In this document: positions 1 to 6,639 of the stretch, in pieces
Numbering within the stretch: the first letter of the stretch is position 1
Layout of the letters: each line of letters begins with the position of its first letter
DNA from: an uncultured Austwickia sp.
GTDB taxonomy: Bacteria; Actinomycetota; Actinomycetes; Actinomycetales; Dermatophilaceae
Reading direction: 5' to 3'
DNA length: 10,368 nt
NCBI GenBank assembly: GCA_934678955.1
Contig: CAKUSI010000118.1
Location: 1-10,368 of the forward strand
Position numbers and translations under genes: made by a program
The notes under the pieces: generated by a model
What the model saw: the letters and a program-made list of their open reading frames with translations, nothing else
The model's database searches: none
What the model was told of the DNA's origin: nothing

Positions 1-443
1 TAGGAGTCGCCGTCGGCGTACCCTTCGGGATCGAGCGTCTCCCGCATCAGCCCGGTGAGCGCGGCGAGCTGCTCGACGATCGTCCGGTGGACGAGGATGC
101 GCAGACCCCGGGCGCTGTGCGCCCGATGTTCGAGGGGGCGGCGATAGACCACGACGCGCGCGGGCCGATCCTCCGTGGCCTCGACGGCGGCCGCCAGTGG
201 CACCTGGTTGCCGCTCCAGGCGGTCGGCAGGTGGGGCACTTCCTCGATGCCCAGCTCGACCCCGGTGAGGGCTTGGGGGCAATGGCGGGAGATGCGGGCG
301 GCAGAGGCTGCGACCGCCTCGGTGAACATCATTTCCCGGCTGCGGGTGCGATTCAGTCGCGCGGTGGGTCCGAGATCGTTGGGGAGGGCGAGCGGGCCGC
401 GCAGGCCCCTGCTGTGGCGATCCCGTCGGCGAGAGCGGCTCAT
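1..443 (-). CDS. Metallopeptidase-family (Rv3259-like) protein with degenerate zinc motif; 3' end at window edge
   Basis: The reading frame starts at ATG 443-441 and stays open for 147 codons to base 3. The remaining two bases are TA, so the gene either stops here or continues slightly beyond the window. The start is supported by GGAG seven bases upstream and by an ATGA overlap with the upstream gene's stop. The N-terminus is Arg-rich (MSRSRRRDR). The block RVVVYRRPLEHRA near residues 96-108 and the C-terminal helix LVHRTIVEQLAALTGL (117-132) resemble, from memory, the actinobacterial Rv3259 group that annotation pipelines call metallopeptidase family (zincin-like, DUF1025 type). Where zincins carry HExxHxxG this protein reads HRTIVEQL, so the catalytic Glu and second His are missing and peptidase activity is unlikely. 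No signal peptide or membrane span is visible, so it is probably cytoplasmic. Its role is unknown. As the third gene of the overlapping set it may support the envelope proteins encoded upstream. Family assignment is moderately sure. Confidence 0.75.
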   Translation of the reverse strand, partial: MSRSRRRDRHSRGLRGPLALPNDLGPTARLNRTRSREMMFTEAVAASAARISRHCPQALTGVELGIEEVPHLPTAWSGNQVPLAAAVEATEDRPARVVVYRRPLEHRAHSARGLRILVHRTIVEQLAALTGLMRETLDPEGYADGDS

Positions 444-1852
444 CGTCCCGCTCCGGGATCGAACTCGGGTTCGATGCCGCCGCCCTGCTGCCGCTCGGGC
501 ACCGAGAGAGGCGAGGTCGCCAGTCCACCCACGGGGTCGGCCGCCGAGGACACCGCCACACCGGCCCAGAGGCGGCTGCCTTCGGGCGCGTCGAGGCGGA
601 CCGAGGCGATCTCGGCCATGGCTTCCAGTCGCCATCCGGCGGTCGATCCCGGCGGCACGACCAGTTCGGTCGCAGCGACCTCGCGGCCGTTGACTCCATT
701 GGCGGTCAGAGGCACGACGACCTCAGCGTCGCCGCCGTTGGTGACCAACACGTCACCGGTCACGCCGGGAGCCGCGGCCAGGGCAGCGATCCCGATCCCA
801 CTCACATTTACCGAGGCAGGCTGGATCGCGATATCGACATCGGGGCCGTTCTCGGCGCTGCGGGCGACGGCCGCCGCGACCAGGGGCTGGTCGGCCACGA
901 TCCGGACCGCGCCGGGAGCGCCGTCGAGACCTGCGGTGAGGGATACGGCGGCCGTGGACTCGGCATTGAGGTCGATGCTCGCCGCGTCGGCGGGCGCAAA
1001 GGTGCCCTGCGGCCCCAGCACCTCGACCGTCGCGGTCGTACGCCGCTTGTTCGGGTTGGACACCACGAGCGTGCGAGGCCCGGGGCCGCCGGGAATGCCC
1101 GGCACCACCTGGGTCTCGGCCGGGGCGGTCGACGACACCTGCCAGTCGGTGCCGGTCGGCTGGACGCCGGCCGACACGTGCTGGCGCACGACAGCGGCGA
1201 CTCGGCCGCGGTTGGCGCGCACTTCGACGCCGACCGGGTCGGGCCGGGTGAAGAGCGTTTCCAGCGCCACCGTGCGCACCGAACGCGCCGGCACGGCGAT
1301 GCCGCGGGTGCCGGCTGCCGTCTGGACACCGTTCGGGCCGAACAGCACGAGGTCGACCTCGGCCTGGCCCTCGTCGGGGTTGATCAGCACCACTTCGCTG
1401 CGCAGACCCTGGAGCGGATCATCGGGGTTGGAGACCAGGCCGGTGAACCAAAGGGAGGTCGCAGGAGTGCCGCAGCGGGCCAGCCCGAGACCGCGGCTCG
1501 GCCCGGCGGCCTCCCGGGCGAACGCCGACGCGGCAGAGGCCTGGTTCTGGCGTCCCTCCGCGACCATCAGCATCGGACCCGCGTTGTCGGTGAGCACGCT
1601 GCCCGTCCCTGTCGGGATGGTTCGCAGGCTCTCCTGCCCCACTTCCCGGACTCCGAGCGAACCCCACGCCGTCGTGGAAGCGACCGAGATCGTAGGGGCG
1701 GCAGGACAGATCGTGACGGTTCGGCCGTCCGGGTCGACGGGTCGCGCGGCAGCCGGTTCGCGCGTCGGCAGGAGCGATCCCCCGATCGTCAGGCCGGTGA
1801 CCAACACGATCAGTCCGAGCACTGTGACGAGGCGCAACAGGGTCCGGCTCAT
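440..1852 (-). CDS. DUF5719-like membrane-anchored extracytoplasmic protein
   Basis: This 470-aa protein starts at ATG 1852. A longer in-frame ORF extends upstream, but this start has a strong GGAGGA seven bases away and overlaps the preceding glycosyltransferase stop as ATGA. Residues 5-28 form one hydrophobic segment after a short basic N-terminus, which fits a signal anchor with the rest outside the membrane. The remainder is rich in Val, Ala, Gly and Thr with no catalytic motif that I recognise. Three segments of similar layout (about 151-226, 259-332 and 366-436) each run from a strand containing N-P-D, N-P-N or N-G-G, through a V-x-V/L-x-L-x-G-P-x-G-like stretch, to a V-x-V/I-x-A strand. 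They suggest repeated beta-sandwich modules. The only cysteines, C49 and C127, could form one disulfide. Actinobacterial DUF5719 proteins are, as I recall, encoded beside large glycosyltransferases as here. The function is unknown; a partner in export or assembly of a surface glycopolymer is my inference. Confidence 0.8.
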   Translation of the reverse strand: MSRTLLRLVTVLGLIVLVTGLTIGGSLLPTREPAAARPVDPDGRTVTICPAAPTISVASTTAWGSLGVREVGQESLRTIPTGTGSVLTDNAGPMLMVAEGRQNQASAASAFAREAAGPSRGLGLARCGTPATSLWFTGLVSNPDDPLQGLRSEVVLINPDEGQAEVDLVLFGPNGVQTAAGTRGIAVPARSVRTVALETLFTRPDPVGVEVRANRGRVAAVVRQHVSAGVQPTGTDWQVSSTAPAETQVVPGIPGGPGPRTLVVSNPNKRRTTATVEVLGPQGTFAPADAASIDLNAESTAAVSLTAGLDGAPGAVRIVADQPLVAAAVARSAENGPDVDIAIQPASVNVSGIGIAALAAAPGVTGDVLVTNGGDAEVVVPLTANGVNGREVAATELVVPPGSTAGWRLEAMAEIASVRLDAPEGSRLWAGVAVSSAADPVGGLATSPLSVPERQQGGGIEPEFDPGAGR

Positions 1853-4800
1853 CGCTCTTCCTCCACTCGTGGCAGGACCTGGGTCGGCTGGGTGGGCGGG
1901 CCCTCGGACAGGCCCGAGGGAGTCGATGATCCTGCAGTCCGCCGCGCCCTGCTCGTGACCGCACGCGTGCCGACTTCCTCGCGGCGCTTCCGGTCGCCGG
2001 CCAGGGACGGCGCGGCCAGCACGAGCGCGACGATCACGAGAAGGAGTTGGGCCAGAGCCAGCCAATCCTGCAGGGAGGCGCGCAGGCCGACCTCGAGCGT
2101 CCCGGCCTGCGGCGGCAGCTCGATCATCGTACGGTCGGCCGCGGTCGTGACCGGCAGTCGCGAACCGTTGAACGTGATGCGCCAGCGGGAATCAGTGGGC
2201 TCATGCAGGATCAGGGTGCGGCTGTGATCGGCCGCGGGCAGGTCCACACGCGCTTCACCCCCCGGACGGGAGGCGACCGCGACGGGCTCCTCTCCGCCGA
2301 CGATCACATAACGCGCCACGGTCTGTGGCACCGCCCAGACGACCTGGTCCCCCAGGACCGCCTCGGCACCGAGACCCGGCGTGTTGTTGATGCGGGCCCG
2401 CTGTTCCTCCGTTGCACCGCGCACCCAGATATGGCTGACCGCCAGGCTGGCCAGGTCTTCGGCGACCCGCTCGTCACCGGCCCCCGAGGCCAGTCGCGCC
2501 ACCATGTTGGTCGTGCGATGCTGCATGGTGCCGGAGCCACCGAACGCCAGGCCGCGGTCGGCGTCACCCAGTCGGTTCTGGTCATCCGACACCAGGGACC
2601 AACGGGGATTGGGATTGTCAGCGCCCTGATATTCGAGCACGAGCGTCCGGGTGCGGACATCGGCCTTCATGACGTTGCGGATGAACGGGGGCAGCTCGTT
2701 CACCTCCGTACGCCGCAGCGGTCCGGTCGCGCCGGCCAGCCCCCACCACACCACGCCCGCCAGCACGGCCACGATGGTGGCCAAGGTCGTCGCGATCACG
2801 CCGAGATGGGCGGGACCGAACGCACGCCGGGTCAGGGCTTCGGGGACCTTCGAGAATCCGATGGCCGCAGCGAGGATCAACGCGCCGAAGCCCACCATCA
2901 GCAGGGCCACCGCATCGGGCCGCACCCGCGTCCCCTGGGGGAGAACCGTGGCCAGTTCGTGCGACACCAGCATCGCCAGCGCGAACGCTCCGAGCGCCGT
3001 CAGCCAGGCAGCGCGCATGCCGACGGATTCGGGCCGGATCAGCGCCCCCAGCAGGCCGAGCGCCCAGATGACAGCGAACAGGGCGATGCCGAGCCAGAGC
3101 GGGGGGAGGCCCGGGCCGGGCGTACGCCCCAGCAGGAGCGCCCACGACTCCCCCGTCGCGACACCGCGCAGGCCGGCATCCGGGCCGACGAGCAATCGCG
3201 ACCAGCTGTTGACGAGGCTCGGCAACCACGGCGCGAGCAGGACGACAGGGATGCCGACAGCGACCCCGAGGCGGGCCAGCCGGTCGCGACGACGCAGGTA
3301 GACGATCACCCCGACCACGGCCGCGACGAACACGAGCGCGCTGAGCACGGGCGCGAACGCCAGGATGATCGCGAGCAGCAGCCCGGTCGACCAGGCGCTG
3401 CGCCACGACTCGGGCCCACTGGTGCGGCGCAGGACGAGGGCGCGCACGGAGACCCCGAGCAGGGGCAACAGCAGAGCCACAATGGCCACTTCGAGCAGCC
3501 CCCGGTTCACCGCCCCGAGCAGGACGGGCACGAGGGCATAGAGAACCGCGGCACCGAGGCGTACGCGCGCGTCCTCGACAACGCGACGCAGGAGGGTCAT
3601 GGCAGCGAGGATCGCCAGGGGTACGCCAGCCAGGAGCACGACGCCCACGAACCAGTCGGGCTGGCCGAAGGTGAGCGTCGATCCGAGGGCCGTCCAGCCC
3701 AGCCAGGGCGGGGGCGCCATGCCGGGGGCACCGATGATGGGGTCCAGATAGGCTCCGAAAGCTGCGCCGAGCGTCGATCGGGCGGGCAGCAGGACTTCGG
3801 AGCTGAGCGTTCCGGGACGGATGAAGGCGCGCCCGGCGATCAGGGCGACCAGCCCGGTGAGCACGAGGCTCAGCAGCAAGGGATTGGCCAGCCAGTGTCG
3901 CTCGGGGCGGTCGGAGGCCGAGGCGAATTCGTCCCCGGTCAGCTCGTCGAGACTCAGGTCGGCGTCGTGTCCGAATGTCCGCTGCCACCGGTCGGAGAAG
4001 ACAGAGACGAGTGCATCCCCCGCCACTGCCAGGCTCGACCACCACCTCGGCCGCAGCGCGGCCACGCGAGCCGCCGCCTCGTCAGAGACCGGTCGATGGA
4101 CTCGCTTGCGGAGCGTCGTGACCGGTCCGCGCCGGAGGAAGGCCCGCATCGCCCGCAGCTCGGACATCGACCGATCGGGCGCCTTGGCCAGCAGGAACCC
4201 CAGAGCCCTCAGCAGGCAGCCCCAGATCAGGCGAAGACTGGCAAAGGGACCTTTGTGGGCAGCCACGGTGCGCATGCCGAGCAGGCGGTCGGTGGCGGCC
4301 GGGTCCGCGCCGATGAGCTGACTGCGCCGCAAACCGCTGCGGCCGGCCTGGCGGTGCACGATCACGGCCTCGGGGCAGGTGCGCACGCGATGACCCGCCG
4401 CGGTGGCCCGCCAACCGAATTCGACGCCGTCGCGGAAGACCGGGAGCTCCGGGGCGAAGCCATCGAGGGCCTCGAACACCGAACGCTTCACGAGCATGCC
4501 GCACGTGCTGACGGCGAGGGTGTCGGTGGAGCTGTGCTGGTTCTGGTCGATCTCGCCCGGTGAGAGACCGAGCTCGCGCCGCGCCGTGTCGGAGATCGTC
4601 ACGCCGAGCTCGCTGAGGCGCCGGGGGCCATCGCCGCGCCCGGGCTGGAGCAGTTTGGGACCGATGACATCGGCATCGGGGTGGGCGACCGCACATTCGA
4701 GCAGCTTCTGCAGCGCATCCGGCGCCACGACCGCATCGTCGTGGAGCAGCCAGAGCCATTCATCCCCGGTGTCGGGAGGCGGGGCTGCCGACAGTGCCTT

Positions 4801-5133
4801 GGTGACCGCCACACCGAAACTGTCCTTGCGGGAGGCCGACACGCCGAGGTCGAAGATCCCGAAGTTCTTCAGCAGCTCGAGGCTCTCGTCGGCGGATCCG
4901 GTGTCGACGGCGATGAGCCGGTTCGGGCGGTGGGCGAGCTGATCCAGAGCGTCGAGGGTCTGGGGCAACCAACCAGCCGCGTTGTGATTGACGAGGATGG
5001 CGGTCACCAGGAGATGACCCACCGGCACCTGCTCGGATTCGCGAGGCTCCCTGATCCAGTCCCAGGCCTCATCGGCCACGATCTGCGTCGGCCGTGGCCG
5101 TGCCGGCATCGGGGCTCCGTCAACTTCGCCCAT
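1849..5133 (-). CDS. Family 2 glycosyltransferase fused to a polytopic membrane region and an external domain
   Basis: The protein has 1094 residues. Residues 42-265 are a GT-A family 2 domain: the nucleotide-binding start VTAILVNHN (43-51), VDTGSADES (76-84), the metal-binding LLHDDAVV (129-136) as the DxD-type motif, CGMLVKRS (211-218), and the acceptor/base region FRDGVEFGWR (233-242). From about 414 to 800 there are some 10-11 hydrophobic spans (for example 416-437, 492-515, 582-612, 678-700, 740-762 and 776-800). A soluble stretch of about 220 residues, probably external, follows, then a last span (1024-1042) and a basic, Pro/Ser-rich tail. It probably transfers a sugar from a nucleotide donor on the cytoplasmic face to a lipid-linked or surface glycan; donor and acceptor cannot be read from sequence. 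A second start at 5109 (residue 9) has GGAG five bases upstream and may be the real one. Its stop overlaps the next gene's start as ATGA. It lies 103 bp downstream of whiB2. Confidence 0.88.
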   Translation of the reverse strand: MGEVDGAPMPARPRPTQIVADEAWDWIREPRESEQVPVGHLLVTAILVNHNAAGWLPQTLDALDQLAHRPNRLIAVDTGSADESLELLKNFGIFDLGVSASRKDSFGVAVTKALSAAPPPDTGDEWLWLLHDDAVVAPDALQKLLECAVAHPDADVIGPKLLQPGRGDGPRRLSELGVTISDTARRELGLSPGEIDQNQHSSTDTLAVSTCGMLVKRSVFEALDGFAPELPVFRDGVEFGWRATAAGHRVRTCPEAVIVHRQAGRSGLRRSQLIGADPAATDRLLGMRTVAAHKGPFASLRLIWGCLLRALGFLLAKAPDRSMSELRAMRAFLRRGPVTTLRKRVHRPVSDEAAARVAALRPRWWSSLAVAGDALVSVFSDRWQRTFGHDADLSLDELTGDEFASASDRPERHWLANPLLLSLVLTGLVALIAGRAFIRPGTLSSEVLLPARSTLGAAFGAYLDPIIGAPGMAPPPWLGWTALGSTLTFGQPDWFVGVVLLAGVPLAILAAMTLLRRVVEDARVRLGAAVLYALVPVLLGAVNRGLLEVAIVALLLPLLGVSVRALVLRRTSGPESWRSAWSTGLLLAIILAFAPVLSALVFVAAVVGVIVYLRRRDRLARLGVAVGIPVVLLAPWLPSLVNSWSRLLVGPDAGLRGVATGESWALLLGRTPGPGLPPLWLGIALFAVIWALGLLGALIRPESVGMRAAWLTALGAFALAMLVSHELATVLPQGTRVRPDAVALLMVGFGALILAAAIGFSKVPEALTRRAFGPAHLGVIATTLATIVAVLAGVVWWGLAGATGPLRRTEVNELPPFIRNVMKADVRTRTLVLEYQGADNPNPRWSLVSDDQNRLGDADRGLAFGGSGTMQHRTTNMVARLASGAGDERVAEDLASLAVSHIWVRGATEEQRARINNTPGLGAEAVLGDQVVWAVPQTVARYVIVGGEEPVAVASRPGGEARVDLPAADHSRTLILHEPTDSRWRITFNGSRLPVTTAADRTMIELPPQAGTLEVGLRASLQDWLALAQLLLVIVALVLAAPSLAGDRKRREEVGTRAVTSRARRTAGSSTPSGLSEGPPTQPTQVLPRVEEER

Positions 5134-5195
5134 GAGCGTGCTCTATCCCTCTCCGCCGACATCTCGGACTGCGCGCCCGCCGGCCGGAGAACGGC

Positions 5196-5220
5196 TGAGG
5201 GGGCGTGCAACGCCCCCTCA
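5196..5220 (-). terminator. Perfect 10-bp hairpin just downstream of whiB2
   Basis: TGAGGGGGCG (5196-5205) and CGCCCCCTCA (5211-5220) are a perfect inverted repeat around a 5-base loop, starting 17 bases after the whiB2 stop codon. There is no T-run on either side, as is often the case for GC-rich actinobacterial terminators. It most likely ends or attenuates the whiB2 transcript ahead of the glycosyltransferase operon. An RNA-stabilising or processing role is the alternative. Confidence 0.55.
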
Positions 5221-5236
5221 TGTTAGCCATCCGACG

Positions 5237-5500
5237 TCAGACTGCCCGCTTCTTCAGTTTGCGGCGCTCCCGCTCGCTGAGTCCGCCCCAGATCCCGAAG
5301 CGCTCGTCGTGGGCCAGCGCATAGTCGAGGCACTCGCTGCGCACCTCGCACGACGTGCAGACCTTCTTGGCCTCACGTGTGGACCCACCCTTTTCCGGAA
5401 AGAAGGCCTCGGGATCGGTCTGAGCGCAGAGTGCGCGCTCCTGCCAACCGAGGCCGTCGTCTTCTTCGTCGCTGGTCACCACTGTCAGCAGTTCATACAT
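5237..5500 (-). CDS. whiB2: WhiB-family [4Fe-4S] transcriptional regulator, WhiB2/WhmD type
   Basis: This 87-aa protein has the four invariant cysteines C25, C48, C51 and C57 in the C-x22-C-x2-C-x5-C arrangement that binds a [4Fe-4S] cluster. They are followed by the turn GIWGGLSERERR (69-80) and a basic C-terminus (KLKKRAV) that contacts DNA. The run from ALCAQTDPEAFFPEKGG to GIWGGLSERERR matches, from memory, WhiB2 of mycobacteria (WhmD) and WhiB of Streptomyces. These are essential or developmental regulators of septation and division, and they act with the housekeeping sigma factor. The start at 5500 has a full AGGAGG at 5505-5510, four bases away. The acidic N-terminus (SDEEDD) is variable in this family. 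It probably has its own promoter and ends at the hairpin at 5196-5220, so it appears to be largely a single-gene unit beside the F420 genes, as in mycobacteria. Confidence 0.96.
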   Translation of the reverse strand: MYELLTVVTSDEEDDGLGWQERALCAQTDPEAFFPEKGGSTREAKKVCTSCEVRSECLDYALAHDERFGIWGGLSERERRKLKKRAV

Positions 5501-5672
5501 CGCCCCTCCTCGCCCGAACCGTGGTATGGGTCGAGAAGGGCGATGCCGCCATCGTCCCGACCGAATAACGATGGTGGAATTACATCCATGTGGTTACCAC
5601 TAAGTCAAGCCAAAATTGTCAGATGATCGGAATAGAATGCTGCGGGGCGGGATTTGCCCGATTCCCCCGGGG
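5501..5672 (-). promoter_or_regulatory. whiB2 upstream region: putative promoter with palindrome in the spacer
   Basis: This 172-bp region has no gene and is clearly more AT-rich (about 5560-5640) than its surroundings. Read on the minus strand, TTGACT (5608-5603) is a good -35. TGTAAT (5584-5579), 18 bases on, is an acceptable -10. The odd-centred palindrome GTGGTTACCAC (5590-5600) lies inside the spacer, where a bound protein would block RNA polymerase. About 70 bases would separate the start site from the ATG. That stretch holds a second dyad, CCGCCATCGT (5546-5555) with ACGATGGTGG (5568-5577), with one mismatch in ten pairs. The -10 deviates from TANNNT, so the exact start site is uncertain. 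Confidence 0.45.
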
Positions 5673-6551
5673 CTATGAGGGATCCTGACCGGAAGACCGG
5701 TCCAGCGGAGTCCAGCGAGGGGGTTCCCGCCGACCCTCGGACGTGATACTGGACGCCTCCGGGGCCGGGGCCGGGGCCGGGGCCGACGAACCATATTGCT
5801 GAGCCAGAGCCTGCGGACCGAATCGTTCGGGCGGTCGCGGCTGGTGAACCGGCTGCTGCGCCCCCGGCATCGCTATTTCGCCGGCCGACCCACCGCCCGG
5901 TCGGCCCGAGGGCCCCACAGGCAGGGCCCCGGCGGCCGGCGCGGCGGTCGTGTTCCACCCACCCCGCTCCCCCGGTCGGCCCCAGTTCTGGGCCGCGGCC
6001 CCCGAGGCGGCCGCACCGGCGGTCTGCCAGTGAGCACCGGCGGCCTGATCGGGTTTCCAGACCGGGGCCTCCCCGACCGGCTCGACCTCGGCGGCTGGGA
6101 GAGCCGCGCGCTCGACCGCGGGCTGGGGGGCGCCGAGCAGGCGTACCAACACGCCGATCGAGACGATCGGCAGCACGATCGCCGCGAGGAGCTGCACGAT
6201 CTCGGTCGCGACGCCCAGACCGTCGACGAGCTGCAGCACTGTCGAGGCCCGGAAGGCCCAGAAGCCGAGCTGCGCGAGCAGGCTGAGGGTGGCCACGACC
6301 AGAGCGATCACGGTCAGCGCCCGCCCGGCCTTCGCCCACAGCACCGCGGTCCCGACGACCGCCGCCAGCGCAACGGCGAGCCACGCCGGATAGGTGGTCA
6401 CCCGGATGGCGAGGGCGGCTCCGTCGACGCCGGCGTCCGCTCCGGCGGCGCGCACGAACAGGAGCGCGCCGTGCACGGTCGTGAGCACGAGCGTGACGAT
6501 CACTCCGATCGCCAGCGCCACGGTCAGTCGCTTCCAGACGGTCATCGTCAT
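5673..6551 (-). CDS. Four-span membrane protein with Pro/Ala-rich C-terminal tail, function unknown
   Basis: I do not recognise a named family in this 292-aa protein. Residues 8-34, 53-72, 78-99 and 115-139 are hydrophobic spans, giving a compact four-helix membrane domain. About 150 low-complexity residues follow (141-292), rich in Pro, Ala, Gly and Gln. These include four Ala-Pro pairs at 258-265, encoded by a GGGGCC hexamer repeat, and the tail should be disordered. With four spans and a short N-terminus, the tail is predicted to lie in the cytoplasm. The start at 6551 is preferred over the Met two codons later because GAGGAG lies seven bases upstream, and TAGCCT (6589-6584) is a fitting -10. 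The gene is divergent from cofD with 88 bp between them, and it is transcribed towards whiB2. Small membrane proteins with such tails are common in actinobacteria. Nothing here assigns a substrate or partner. Confidence 0.75.
   Translation of the reverse strand: MTMTVWKRLTVALAIGVIVTLVLTTVHGALLFVRAAGADAGVDGAALAIRVTTYPAWLAVALAAVVGTAVLWAKAGRALTVIALVVATLSLLAQLGFWAFRASTVLQLVDGLGVATEIVQLLAAIVLPIVSIGVLVRLLGAPQPAVERAALPAAEVEPVGEAPVWKPDQAAGAHWQTAGAAASGAAAQNWGRPGERGGWNTTAAPAAGALPVGPSGRPGGGSAGEIAMPGAQQPVHQPRPPERFGPQALAQQYGSSAPAPAPAPEASSITSEGRREPPRWTPLDRSSGQDPS
5761..5784. repeat. (GGGGCC)4 hexamer tandem repeat
   Basis: Four exact GGGGCC units lie back to back inside the coding region of the membrane protein. 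On the coding (minus) strand they read as alternating Ala and Pro codons. The plus strand has four runs of four G separated by CC, which fits a G-quadruplex pattern. Gain or loss of units would not shift the frame, because each unit is six bases. Confidence 0.9.
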
Positions 6552-6639
6552 GGTGGGGCTCCTCGCAGACGGGTCTCGAAGTCAGGCTAGCGATCCGGCA
6601 CGGATTCGGGCACACTCACCGGCCTGACACACTGGCCCG
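6552..6639. promoter_or_regulatory. Divergent promoter region between membrane-protein gene and cofD
   Basis: For the minus-strand gene, TAGCCT (6589-6584) is a good actinobacterial -10 with a short leader and a GAGGAG ribosome site. For cofD no Shine-Dalgarno is visible. CACACT (6628-6633), six bases before the GTG, is a weak -10 that would make the transcript leaderless. GTCAGGC (6581-6587) and GCCTGAC (6622-6628) form a 7-bp dyad with arms that overlap both putative -10 boxes. The arms are 34 bases apart, so chance cannot be excluded. Confidence 0.35.

Noticed and set aside
87..1958. 623-codon open frame on the plus strand opposite the DUF5719 gene
   Set aside because: The product is rich in Arg, Ser, Thr, Pro and Ala without domains, while the minus strand encodes a coherent anchored protein with good start signals.
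1853..2065. 71-residue N-terminal extension of the DUF5719 protein
   Set aside because: It would overlap the glycosyltransferase gene and place the signal anchor internally. The ATG at 1852 has a strong Shine-Dalgarno.
2047..4563. 838-codon open frame on the plus strand opposite the glycosyltransferase
   Set aside because: It is antisense to a well-supported gene. Its product is a low-complexity mix of Arg, Gly, Gln, Asp and Pro with no motif, as expected from third-position GC bias in GC-rich DNA.
5633..5638. TAGAAT on the plus strand as a -10 box for an antisense transcript into the membrane-protein gene
   Set aside because: A fair hexamer but no -35 at suitable spacing (TTGTCA is only 11 bases away), and it may simply reflect the local AT-rich stretch.
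5648..5672. Possible terminator for the membrane-protein gene (CGGG/CCCG stem and CCCCGGGG)
   Set aside because: The stems are only four base pairs and there is no T-run, so it is not distinguishable from GC-rich background.
5605..6615. 336-codon minus-strand frame overlapping the membrane-protein gene
   Set aside because: It yields an Arg/Gly-rich product. The other frame has four clear membrane spans and a good ribosome site.
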